A DNA stretch of 64,000 bases from NCBI GenBank assembly GCA_964019425.1, contig OZ025811.1, positions 558,001 through 622,000 of the forward strand, written 5' to 3'. Positions 21,016-31,882 of this stretch are shown here, piece after piece. The notes under the pieces are model-generated. The model saw only the letters and a program-made list of their open reading frames with translations. It did not search any database and had not been told where the DNA came from. The stretch's first letter is position 1; each line of letters begins with the position of its first letter. Source of the DNA: Flectonema sp. DT1601 (lineage: Eukaryota; Euglenozoa; Diplonemea; Diplonemida; Diplonemidae). Position numbers and translations under genes: made by a program.

Positions 21016-23940
21016 TTACAAGGGGGTGGAGTCACCGTGAACGTCATCAGCAGAACATCTCCTTCGATTATAACGATATCTTGATGGAGGGGTCCGTTTT
21101 TTCAGAGTTGAACGCTCAGACTTTCTCGGCGGAGTTTCAATTTCCTCATGTTCTTCTGTGTCTGGCGGACTCAAACCTTCTGCCCATGAAGCTAATTGGA
21201 ACTTCAGGGCCGCAATTTGAGACCGTGCCAAGGCGAGTTGAACATTTAAATCGCTCGCCAGTCCCGTTAACATCATGGATTGCTCAAGCTGCTCTGCGTG
21301 AGTTGTACACCGTTGGTGATTCAGCTCCGAGAGGCGAAGTTGGGCATCCAAAAGTTGTTCTGAGAGCTCTGCCGCTTTCTCGTTTGTTTCGAGAGAGTCA
21401 TCTACTGCTCGACAGTAGTTCTCAAGTAAGTCAATCCTACCCTCGGACCATTGTCTCGCAATAGGTGTATTCTCTTTAACGGAGATAACGTGACTCTCTT
21501 GTCGTAAAATCTTGGTCGGCGTGCGGTCGAGAGCTTCACTCTGCGGCATTGTCGGAGGAATTGAGGCTAGAGGACAAAGAGGGGTGATATAATTAAGGGT
21601 AGGGATAAGGGGTTTAATAAGATGAGTAAAAAGACTACTCGTAGTTGTAAAGAGCGAGAGGTAGTTCTTTGCTATCTTCATCATAGCAACAGATTCATAC
21701 AAAATGGGGGTTCGAGGGGAAACTTGTTGACTAAAGTGGGTCATGTGGGGATGCGCGGCACGCAAACTCTCGACCTCCTGTTGAGTATAGAAAAGTCTTA
21801 TTTTACTTTCTCTTTCCTCATTACATTTGGTCTCCAATTCGTTCGACAGAAGAACAAACCTTTGATGGTAATTGAAGAGCGCCATTTCCGATAGGTCTGC
21901 TTTCTGAGTCAGATTTGCGAGCTCACGTTTCCTGTAATCTTCCACTAAGTCATATTGTCGAACTAGTGCAGAAAGAGAAGTCCTCGATTCATCGCGTTCT
22001 ACTGTTAACCGTTGAATTACCCCTTCCAGAAGTTCATATTCTTTTCTATCTTTTTCAATAATTAAAACAGGGGGCGCAGGAGGAAGTGAGGATGGATCCT
22101 GGTTGGTAGCTTTGATCTCAACAGGTAATCCATTTAGTAACTGCTTGTCTTTCTCGAGGGAGGCTGACATCGCATTAAAGTAAAATAAAAACAGAACATA
22201 AAAAATTCGTTCTTTCATTTGTTCTAATTCGTTTTCTAAAATCTGGCATTTCAAGGAAAGTTTCAGCCTTAATCTTCCTTTTTTTTCTTTGTACAAGGGG
22301 GTTTGAGAACCAATGTCAGATTGACATCTTAACACCATAGCAAAATCAGCAGGGAGTGTTTGCGATCCCGTTGAAGTGAGTTCAGGTGGGGGAGTCTGGA
22401 AAGAGATGGAAGAAATAGAAGAGAATGACAAGGAGAGTCCAGTGAGCTCATCCTCATCTAACAAAAAAGAAGGGGCCGGGGAGGAAGAACCATTGGCAAT
22501 TAGTAGAATAGAAAGAGCCGATGCGTAACAAGTTTGCCAGATAAAACATTTCTCAAGCCACGATCTTTCAATGGTGAGCTTTTCGATCGTTTTCAGTTTT
22601 GTTACTTTGTGGATTTTGACTTCTTCTACAGGGAAGATTTCTTTACCATCTTTTATAAAACTTGCAGTGGCAGGTTCTTCTTTAATGCTGCGCATTAGTG
22701 GTCTTGAATGCCACGTGGGGAGGTTCCTCGTCTGGAACAGAACATATGAGCACTGTCTGGCGATTCTGGTGCATTCACAAAATAAAGCTTTTGTTGGTGC
22801 TAAAGGTGAACCGATGTGACGTGTCCAGATGTTCAGCTGGTCCATGCAGATGTTTCCTCGTACGCCAACTTCAATAGTAAAGATGTTACAGTCGAAGCCA
22901 TTAGCGATGATCAAGTCTCTTAGCTTTAGGTATTTCTTTTCCTTTAAGACATGAGAGGTTTCGAAACGATCTTCATTTGGACACGTCAGCTCCAGAATCA
23001 GTGCTCTTTTCGCAAAAAAAGAATAAATAAAAATGTCTGGTCTTAGAGAGGACGAGACATGGCACACTTCAAGAGGAACAATTAGGCGGTTATCACCGAC
23101 ATCGTCGAGGATGACCCAATCATTCGCTAGTGAAAGTTCGCCTGTCTCTTTAGAAATTCTTTCTAGGGGTTTATTTTCCCCTGTTTTTAAAAAAGTTTGA
23201 GAGGGAGGCGGGAGGTTTTCTTTTCTTTTGTTGGCTTTTATTATCAACTCTTCCAAGAAGATAACAATGCGTTTTAGAACGCTGTCATGACGCCACGTGA
23301 ACCTCCCTTGTGTTAAAGAGACAGGACAGCCTGTTAAGACATGCCTGAGGGTAGGATTCACTTTGCCACACAATACACAATTTTGGTCCACGTTGGTGAT
23401 GTTCCACCTCTTTAAATTATCTTGTGAGGGGAGGGTGTTTGTAACCGCTTTCAGTTGAAATGAGATATAGGCAGGATTTCCCTCCCTAAGTACCTTATTC
23501 CAGGTGAAATCGTTTATCATACATTTAGACCACTCCTTCCACTGTCCTTGGACTTGTAATTTATTCAAAGAGTTCAGTAGTTCATCTGTGGCTTCCACTT
23601 CAAAACGCTTAAGGAGATCGGGGCGAGTAGTACGTAGATCGCGCAATCGGTGACCAAGACCAGCTGATTGCTTCGCGAGAGAACGGTAAGAAAAAAACTT
23701 AATAAGGCGCTCCCATTCAGCAGAAGCTGAAAACTTTTTCGACCAATTGGACGATTTCTCCATAATAACATTGTAGACACCGTGCATGTCAGAGTCCTGT
23801 GAGGATCTGAGTATGTCTAGTTTAATTGATTGCGCTTGTTTATATAGCGTCTCGACTCTTTTGTGTCTGAGACCAACAGTGTTCTTTGAACCGGTAAAAA
23901 GGATGACTGTGTTCGCAGAGCGGACAAATCCCCACCATTT
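21016..23940 (-). pseudogene. LINE polyprotein C-terminal part (copy L3): zinc knuckle, restriction-like endonuclease, coiled-coil extension
   Basis: About 975 codons are open, beginning at WWGFVRSAN, downstream of the RT catalytic site. It has a CCHC knuckle (CVLCGKVNPTLRHVLTGC), then the RLE signature RPD...LILELTCPNEDR, as in R2/NeSL/CRE-type LINEs, which nick the target DNA to prime reverse transcription. After the RLE come about 500 residues of Leu/Glu-rich coiled coil and a basic C-terminus ending HGDSTPL. It is very close to the copy at 54,411-57,883. Protein start and RT are missing, so this copy cannot act alone. The stop codon is at 21,016-21,018. Confidence 0.85.
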
Positions 23941-23942
23941 CG

Positions 23943-24214
23943 GCGACAATGACGATTGCTGACCAAGGAATAATATTCAAATGAATTTTCGTTTCAAAGA
24001 AACAAACAGAATTAAGAGAGAGGCAGAGAAAAAAAAAAAAAAAATATATGAAGAGGAAATAATCAAACATGAAAAAAAATAAAATAAAATATAAATAAAT
24101 AAAGAACGTTGTATGAAAAAGGAAAAAAAAGAAAAAAAAGACCAGAAAAGGAAAGAGAAAATGAAAAGGTATAACATTATTGTGGGGATATGGGGATAGC
24201 AGGGAGATGCTCTT
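23943..24214 (-). mobile_element. Fragment of the LINE terminal module inside copy L3
   Basis: The segment from CGACAATGACGATTGCTGAC to GGGAGATGCTCTT matches the terminal module found at about a dozen places, but lacks its last ~120 bases including the 3' stem-loop. It replaces the RT-coding part of L3. It could be an insertion accompanied by a deletion, or a template switch. It is followed by a ~34-base piece of MITE M1 (about 24,229-24,262). Confidence 0.8.
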
Positions 24215-24359
24215 ATTTTTTTTTTTATTATTTAATATTACTGTGCAGAAAAAACCGCACTAATTCACAATAAAAATAAAGTAGCGCAACGGAGAGGAAT
24301 ACATAACACCTCGACTCTTGCGCTAGCATCGCCAGAATATTTAACTTCACATGGCAATG

Positions 24360-25505
24360 TCAGCTCGTGAAGGGATCCAGTTGGATCAAAGGTTTTCTCC
24401 CCCCCACTCTATTTATCGTTATTGGCGCGCGGATATCATCCATTGTCTTGTAGTCAGACTTAGGTAAAAAAGAGGGATGGGTGAAATCAGTTTTTTTTTT
24501 TTCATTGTCACAATAATTGTTTTTAAAATGTTCAATTATTTTTTCCTCTGGAATATCAAGGGAGGGGGGTTGAGGATCTTCTTTTTGGAGTTCTTCTTTT
24601 ATGGCAGTAAATGGATTTTGACGAAATTTATCTTGTAATTTTTTGAATAAATTTTTCTTTTCTAGATTCCGATACATTCGGAAAATCCTTTTCATTCTCG
24701 TTCTTGCCTCTTTCCATTTGACAGCGTTCTCTATAGAAGGCCCAGATTTGCGGAGCTCCTGTCTTAGCTGTTTCATTTCCAGACGGCATTCACGTTTTTC
24801 TTGGTCGAGGATGACCTCTTCCCTTGATTTCTGATTGCGGGGTAAATTCCGCTTTGTTTCTTCAAAGAAACTGCTACATATTTGATAAACCGTTTTGAGT
24901 AGTTTATCAAGTTGGTCGGCAGGTTTTAAAGAGTTTTCTGTTTCGACGATGAAATTTTGGAGTTTTTCTGCAGCAGAAACGTCGATGTCCTTCCATTCAG
25001 TTCCAAAAGATCGGAATTTGAGACGAGACGGGTGTAACGGGGTAAAAGTGAGTGTTGTAGAGTTACAAGGAACGAAAACTGTTTGTGAAGTTTTAAAATC
25101 TACAGATTCTCCTACAAAGGGAGGTTCCAGGTCTGAATTATTCCCTGTGAGGGGAGACAGAGGTGTACCTTTACATGTACCGTTAGCACAGTGTTTCGCG
25201 ATACTTTTGAAAAGCTTACCACATTCTGGACAAGGTAAGTGGTAACAATCTTTAACTTGGGAGTGGGTAGATGGGGGAAAACGTGACTTATAGTCCTTAA
25301 ATTCTTTACTAAACTTACAGTTACGTCTAAAATGCGCAACTGGACCTTTGAGGTATGTCTCAAAACATAAAGGACATTTGGCTACTAAAGTTTTATCCCC
25401 ATCCAGAGCCGATCTCGAAATAGCCTCTTGTAAAGCCTCGGGGGCTGGGTTGGCTGAGAGATGGTTGCCAGTATCTTTATGACACCGCCGGCCCGGTGTT
25501 TCTTT
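24360..25505 (-). pseudogene. LINE polyprotein N-terminal part (copy L3): zinc-finger region
   Basis: The minus frame carries two zinc-finger-like motifs, CPLCFETYLKGPVAHFRRNC and CPECGKLFKSIAKHC...C, then a Ser/Thr/Pro linker and a long basic, helical segment (KWKEARTRMKRIFRMYRNLEKK). N-terminal zinc fingers that bind target DNA are standard in R2-like LINEs. Relative to copy L4 there is a 9-base in-frame deletion in the second finger. No in-frame ATG is visible before about 24,776, so translation may start at a non-AUG codon or by another mechanism. The frame ends at a junction-made stop. Confidence 0.75.
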
Positions 25506-25855
25506 TTTTTTTTAATTGTGAAGTAGCAATAATGAAAAAAAAAAGAAAATAGAAAAGAGAATGGCTCAGAAACAATATCGATGAGTTAAGATCTTTTTTT
25601 TTTTTAAACTAATTCTTTTTTTTTAATTTCGGGCAGCTAACCCTAGAGTTTCTTTTTGGTAAATACTGTTTAAAGGAAAACGAGCTACGCTCTAAAACAG
25701 AAAAATCGGAGTAACTACTTGTTTATAATATATATTTTGATAAGTAATGTGGTTGGCAAATGAATGCCGAAGAGGCAACTTGAGAAAAGCAATTGGATGA
25801 GAAGAAACATTGGGTCTTATAAAGCAAAGGAGATAGAGGGGCCTAGAAAGACCGC

Positions 25856-25992
25856 AAGCAACCAAAATTTTTTCTACCACCAACTGGAAAAAACCGCACT
25901 AATTTTTTCTCAAAAGGACCGCACTAATTTTTCCGCGCAGTAATATTTCCCCGCAGTAATTATTCAGCGCAGTAATATTTCCAGTTGCAGTA
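25856..25992. mobile_element. Half of a MITE M1 copy, cut by LINE L3
   Basis: The right terminal part of M1, from AAGCAACC to CCAGTTGCAG plus TA, matches 20,245-20,357. Its left half is missing where the LINE 5' end begins. Its right end lies inside the broken gene that follows, so the order of events is gene, then MITE, then LINE. Confidence 0.8.
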
Positions 25993-27198
25993 GTATAAAC
26001 GAAACAACCATCAGGGGTGGACTCCTCAGACAATGTGAATGCTGCTTCTGTGAGCCAGATATCGCGAACAACCCGACCATGATCATTCAGCAAATATGAG
26101 ATGTCAATTGTGGCTGCCTCTGACATGTCACGTGCAACCTCTGCCCAAAGCTGGAGAAGTTGTCGCGGAGTGTGATGCTCCCGGGAGAATGAGATGAGAC
26201 GTCTGAGCACACCATTCGTCAATCAAGTACTCTCATCGTCGTATGCCCGCCTGCGACGATGAGAGTACTTGATGAGGCGCTTGTTGCGCTGCAAGAATGT
26301 GAGAACCCACCTGAGGAATGGAATACCTCGAAGCGGGCATGATAACACATAGCATGCAAATGCTAAGGTTCCGAAGCGCCCATTCGTAACCTTCTCTTTA
26401 AATGGGCACGCCCTAAAAGAGATGCAGTGCTTCTTGCGAAGCCAGTAAGCAAACGACCGATTCCCACGTATGAAGAAGCACAGCGTTACTATTGAACGGA
26501 GGAAGTCACTGAGGCCAAAGTACTTCGCAATCCAGGAGGCAATGCAATGAACTCGGTGTGTAGGCTCCGGGATGAGGCAGATATTGCCATCTTGGTCAAA
26601 TAATTTAAACCCCCTGTATTCTGATCCACCCCGATCACTGAGCGCAGAGGTAATCGTGCAGGTTGACAGGTGGTGGTACCGGATCAGTGATTAAGATTCC
26701 GAGCTGCTGGAAGTGGTGCAGCGCACGTCGTAGTGTGTCACAGAATGATTGAGCTTGGTGGCTCTGTGTCAGTCTGCATGCAAGACTATAGCATGCAGTC
26801 GTAGCTGTAGCAGCAGTGATGTGTAGCGCTGACGAGTTTTCTGTCACAGATGTTGCGTCACTTACTAGGCAGAAGGTACTCTCCCGGTTGCGAATGAGGA
26901 ACACACAATCCTGCACATACAACCACCGGATCGTCTCTCTTCGTGCAGCCCAATAACTGACGGAGTCAAGACCATGAAGCTGGCGGGTAAACTGCGGAAT
27001 GCGGCGCATGGCGATGTGCTGCAAGAGGATCGGGACAACTGTACTTGGTGGCTGTGGGCGGAGATGCAGGGTCCCAGCAACAGTGTATTGCGATACACCG
27101 TCAACCTCACCAATCTTCTCATCGCACCAGATCAACATGCCATCCGTGCCAGCAACACGAGCCCTAACCTCCAAGTCATCTTCAACTTCTAGTCCCAT
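25993..27198 (-). pseudogene. Broken gene of unknown family
   Basis: Three successive open stretches on the minus strand (about 27,198-26,636, 26,634-26,225 and 26,222-25,993) have protein-like composition and clearly higher GC than the surroundings. The first has VSYWAARRETIRWLYVQDCV and a Ser/Ala-rich segment; the second has YFGLSDFLRSIVTLCFFIRG and a basic end; the third has LLQLWAEVARDMSEAATIDI. I cannot assign a family; an old transposon protein, a captured gene and a host gene are all possible. It is broken in at least two places, carries a foldback palindrome, and ends in a MITE. Confidence 0.5.
26223..26272. repeat. Perfect 19-bp inverted repeat with 12-base loop
   Basis: The arm TCAAGTACTCTCATCGTCG (26,223-26,241) is exactly complementary to 26,254-26,272. 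The second arm looks like a short copied and inverted piece of the first, in the middle of the broken gene; a replication foldback is the simplest explanation. Confidence 0.9.
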
Positions 27199-27209
27199 AC
27201 CACCCAATA

Positions 27210-27388
27210 CATCTTACAGCTTTGATCATTTATTTATCTTTCACTACAATCATTTTTGCCTATATCTTTTCTTTTTATTGCCTATCTGTTCTGGTCTGTT
27301 ACTTCTATCGATCGACTATGTCGATTAATTTCTATTTTCCGTCCTGATCGAGACGCTAAACTGCTTGTTTCCCTTTTTTAAATAATAA

Positions 27389-27425
<37 letters not shown>

Positions 27426-28431
27426 ATCTCCCTGCTATCCTCATATCCCCACAATAATATTATACCTTTTCATTTTCTCTTTCCTTTTCTGGTCTTTTTT
27501 TTTTCTTTTTTTCCTTTTTCATACAACGTTTTTTATTTATATTTTATTTTTTTTTTTTTTTTTCATGTTTGATTATTTCCTCTTCATATTTTTTTTCTAT
27601 TCTTTCTTTTTTTTTTTTTTTTTTTTTTTCTCTACCTCTCTCTTAATTCTGTTCGTTTCTTTGAAACGAAAATTCATTTGAATATTATTCCTTGGTCAGC
27701 AACCATCATTGTCGCCCTTTGGGCCTGTTAAAAAAAAAAAAAAAAATAAAAAGAAAGTTTACATCGGGAATAGGGCAGGAGCCAAAAGCTCCCAGTCCGT
27801 TACTTCCCACCTTTTCGAAATTCTCATTTGTCTTGTTTAACTTCAGTTATATCCATTTTACTTTTTATTGTTTCCCATCTGCTTTTTATTTTCTTAGTTC
27901 TGGTCAGAAACCCCTGGGCAGCAAGAAGGAAAGCAGTTTAGTACTTCTGGGTGTTTGGCATCACCCCCCATAGTGAGCAAGTACAACAGGTAGCATTGGT
28001 AGTCTGTTGATCCTGAGTGATCCCAGCTACAGTTTTGTTTTTCTTTCTTTTTTTTAGAAGAAGATCAGGACATCCTAGCACTGCTGGATAGTTGCTGAAT
28101 GCAGGGCCTGCCTGTGGCATTATAATAACAGGCTAAGTCATTTGTAGTTCATGGTTTACCTTAGATTTTATAACTTCACATAGGTACTATGAACGATGAG
28201 AGATCCAGTGGGATCACTCAGGGTCTAGTAGAGACCACCAATGTTGTGCGTTGATAGGCAAGGTGACCAACCTTGACATTGTTTCTTTTCTCTCCTGTTG
28301 TGACAAACACAAAATACACACACAGCTTACAGTGTGTTCTTTGTGTATGTTTTCTTCAGGTGTGAGTAGTTTTTTTGTTCTTGCTCTTCAGGGAGGGCCT
28401 TAGCCAAAAGCTAACAGTCCAAATCTCACCT
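27210..28431 (+). mobile_element. Family B retroelement copy, split by a LINE terminal-module insert
   Basis: 27,823-28,431, and probably 27,210-27,305 upstream of the insert, match 41,448-42,100 in opposite orientation. Its 3' end carries a stem-loop (TTAGCCAAAAGCTAA on this strand) at the position where the LINE terminal module has GGAGCCAAAAGCTCC. No long ORF is present; a short frame (MPQAGPAFSNYPAVLG in the other orientation) is not clearly coding. It is likely a non-autonomous relative of the LINE 3' region. Confidence 0.65.
27306..27822 (+). mobile_element. 5'-truncated LINE copy: part of one H1 unit plus terminal module
   Basis: It is inserted between GGTCTGTTACTTC and TCATTTGTCTTG of family B; the other family B copy (about 42,065-42,090) shows the joined, empty sequence. 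It contains the last part of an H1 unit, a poly(A) run and the complete terminal module, ending CTTTTCGAAATT. The target duplication is at most 2-3 bases, as is usual for RLE-type LINEs. Confidence 0.85.
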
Positions 28432-28930
28432 GGTAACTCAACTCTAGTCACATACAGCAAGATCTCTGCTGGCAAGGAATCGCGAAGTTGCACTGTTACT
28501 CTTACGAGAGCCATGTGAATGCATTACCGCAATAAACTGTAGAGAACGACAGGATTAACAAGCACCACCACTTCAACGATCACCACACATGCCTATCAAC
28601 CCACCTGTACTAGAATAGTTCAGCAACCACATGATTTATTCTGTACATCTCCCGCTTGGTCTTTTAGCCTTCTACCGTGGTGTGCTTGTTTATTCCCCCA
28701 TTCCTCAACTCCCAATGCTTCCTGTTATGTTTTGCTATCATGTAGAAACCTCACCTTTGTTCTTCTTTTACACGGACACAGCTACAATCAAGATGGGCGA
28801 GATGGATCCTTTGAATTCGATTTGATTCTTTTCACTTGTTCATTGGCTTTTTAAAAAAAATGTACCATTTACAGTGTTTATATGTATTTAAGTGCGGAGT
28901 TGGGAATCTTACGTTAATTCTCCCCCACAA
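28432..28930. other. Unassigned stretch between family B and a LINE copy
   Basis: No repeat partner elsewhere in the window and no convincing gene. A plus-strand frame at 28,631-28,825 has no recognisable features. Confidence 0.5.
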
Positions 28931-29327
28931 AATTTCGAAAAGGTGGGAAGTAACGGACTGGGAGCTTTTGGCTCCTGCCCTATTCCCGATGTAAACTTTC
29001 TTTTTATTTTTTTTTTTTTTTTAACAGGCCCAAAGGGCGACAATGATGGTTGCTGACCAAGGAATAATATTCAAATGAATTTTCGTTTCAAAGAAACGAA
29101 CAGAATTAAGAGAGAGGTAGAGAAAAAAAAAAAAAAAAAAAAAAAAGAAAGAATAGAAAAAAAATATGAAGAGGAAATAATCAAACATGAAAAAAAAAAA
29201 AAAAAATAAAATATAAATAAAAAACGTTGTATGAAAAAGGAAAAAAAGAAAAAAAAAAGACCAGAAAAGGAAAGAGAAAATGAAAAGGTATAATATTATT
29301 GTGGGGATATGAGGATAGCAGGGAGAT

Positions 29328-29362
<35 letters not shown>

Positions 29363-29364
<2 letters not shown>

Positions 29365-29903
29365 TTATTATTTAAAAAAAGGAAACAATCAGTTTAGCGT
29401 CTCGATCAGGACGGAAAATAGAAATTAATCGACATAGTCGATCGATAGAAAAAAAACAATGATAACATTGTTTATTCCTTTTTTTTTTTTTTTTTTTTTA
29501 TCCTTTTTATTTATTTTTAAAGAAAAAACAATCAGTTTAGCGTCCTAACCAGGACGGAAAATTGAAAGTGATCGACATAGTCGATCGATAGAAAAAAAAC
29601 AATGATAACATTGTTTATTCTTTTTTTTTTTTTTTTTTTTTTTTAAATCCTTTTAATTATTTTAAAGAAAAAACAATCAGTTTAGCGTCTTGACCAGGGC
29701 GGAAAATAGAAAGTAATCGACATAGTCGATCGATAAAAAAAAAACAATGATAACATTGTTTATTCCTTTTTTTTTTTTTTTTTTTTTATTCTTTTTATTT
29801 ATTTTTAAAGAAAAGACAATCAGTTTAGCGTCCTAACCAGGACGGAAAATTGAAAGTGATCGACATAGTCGATCGATAAAAAAACAATGATAACATTGTT
29901 TAT

Positions 29904-29938
<35 letters not shown>

Positions 29939-30869
29939 CTTTTAATTATTTTTTAAAGAAAAAACAATCAGTTTAGCGTCTTGACCAGGACGGAAAATAG
30001 AAAGTGATCGACATAGTCAATCGATAAAAAACAATGATAACATTGTTTATTCTTTTTTTTTTTTTTTTTTTTTTTAATCCTTTTTATTATTTTAAAGAAA
30101 AAACAATCAGTTTAGCGTCTTGACCAGGACGGAAAATAGAAAGTGATCGACATAGTCGATCGATAAAAAAACAATGATAACATTGTTTATTCTTTTTTTT
30201 TTTTTTTTTTTAAATTCTTTTTATTTATTTTTAAAGAAAAAAAAACGGAAAATAAAAATTAGTCGACAAAGTCGAACGATAAAAAAAAACAATGATAACA
30301 TTGTTTATTCTTTTTTTTTTTTTGTTTTTTTTTATTCTTTTTTATTAATTTTGAAAAAAAAACAATCAGTTTAGCGTCTTGACTAGGACGGAAAATAGAA
30401 AGTAATCGACATAGTCGATCGATAAAAAAAAACAATGATAACATTGTTTACTCTTTTTTTTTTTTTTTTTTTAAATTCTTTTTATTTTAAAAAGAAAAAA
30501 AACGGAAAATAGAAATTAGTCGACAAAGTCGAACGATAAAAAAAAAACAATGATAACATTGTTTATTCTTTTTTTTTTATTTTTTTTTTTTATATTCTTT
30601 TTTATTAATTTTGAAAAAAAAAACAATCAGTTTAGCGTCTTGACCAGGACGGAAAATAGAAAGTGATCGACATAGTCGATCGATAAAAAAAGAATTTCGA
30701 TAAAGTGGGAAGTAACGGACTGGGAGCTTTTGGCTCCTGCCCTATTCCCGATGTAAACTTTCTTTTTATTTTTATTTTTTTTAACAGGCCCAAAGGGCGA
30801 CAATGATGGTTGCTGACCAAGGAATAATATTCAAATGAATTTTCGTTTCACAATGATAACATTGTTTAT

Positions 30870-30905
<36 letters not shown>

Positions 30906-31271
30906 CTTTTTTTTTTTTAAAGAAAAAACAATCAGTATAGCGTCTTGACCAGGACGGAAAATAGAAAGTAATCGACATAGTCGATCGATAAAAAAAACAA
31001 TGATAACATTGTTTATTCTTTTTTTTTTTTTTTAAATCTTTTTATTTTTTAAAAAGAAAAAAAAAAAACGGAAAATAGAAATTAGTCAACAACGTCGAAC
31101 GATAAAAAAAAAACAATGATAACATTGTTTATTCTTTTTTTTTTATTTTTTTTTGTATTCTTTTTTATTAATTTTGAAAAAAAACAATCAGTTTTGCGTC
31201 TTGACCAGGACGGAAAATAGAAAGTGATCGACATAGTCGATCGATAAAAAAACAATGATAACATTGTTTAT

Positions 31272-31309
<38 letters not shown>

Positions 31310-31848
31310 CTTTTTATTATTTTTAAAGAAAAAACAATCAGTTTAGCGTCTTGACCAGGACGAAAAATAGAAAGTGATCGACATAGTCGATCGATAAAAT
31401 AAAACAATGATAACATTGTTTATTCTTTTTTTTTTTTTTTTTTTTTTTTTAAATCCTTTTTATTATTTTTAAAGAAAAAACAATCAGTTTAGCGTCTTGA
31501 CCAGGACGAAAAATAGAAAGTGATCGACATAGTCGATCGATAAAAAAACAATGATAACATTGTTTATTCTTTTTTTTTTTTTTTTTTTTTTTTAAATCCT
31601 TCTTTTTATTTTTTAAAGAAAAAACAATCAGTTTAGCGTCTTGACCAGGACGGAAAATAGAAAGTAATCGACATAGTCGATCGATAAAATAAAAACAATG
31701 ATAACATTGTTTATTCCTTTTTTTTTTTTTTTTATTCTTTTTATTTATTTTTAAAGAAAAAACAATCAGTTTAGCGTCCTGACCAGGACGGGAAATAGAA
31801 AGTGATCGACATAGTCGATCGATAAAAAAACAATGATAACATTGTTTA

Positions 31849-31882
<34 letters not shown>

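Larger units (their letters stand above)
19791..25855 (-). mobile_element. RLE-LINE copy L3, rearranged
   Basis: Reading on the minus strand: the 5' end at 25,855 (begins GCGGTCTTT), an N-terminal zinc-finger region (to 24,360), a gap where the RT core should be, occupied by a stray terminal-module fragment and a MITE fragment, then the C-terminal ORF (23,940-21,016), the 3'UTR (to about 20,610) and about two H2 repeats (to 19,791). The H2-proximal linker, TAIL, H1 array and terminal module are absent. The 5' end matches copy L4 at 62,692 but has a different upstream flank, which supports it as a true element end. The copy inserted into a MITE, whose remaining half lies at 25,856-25,992. Confidence 0.8.
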
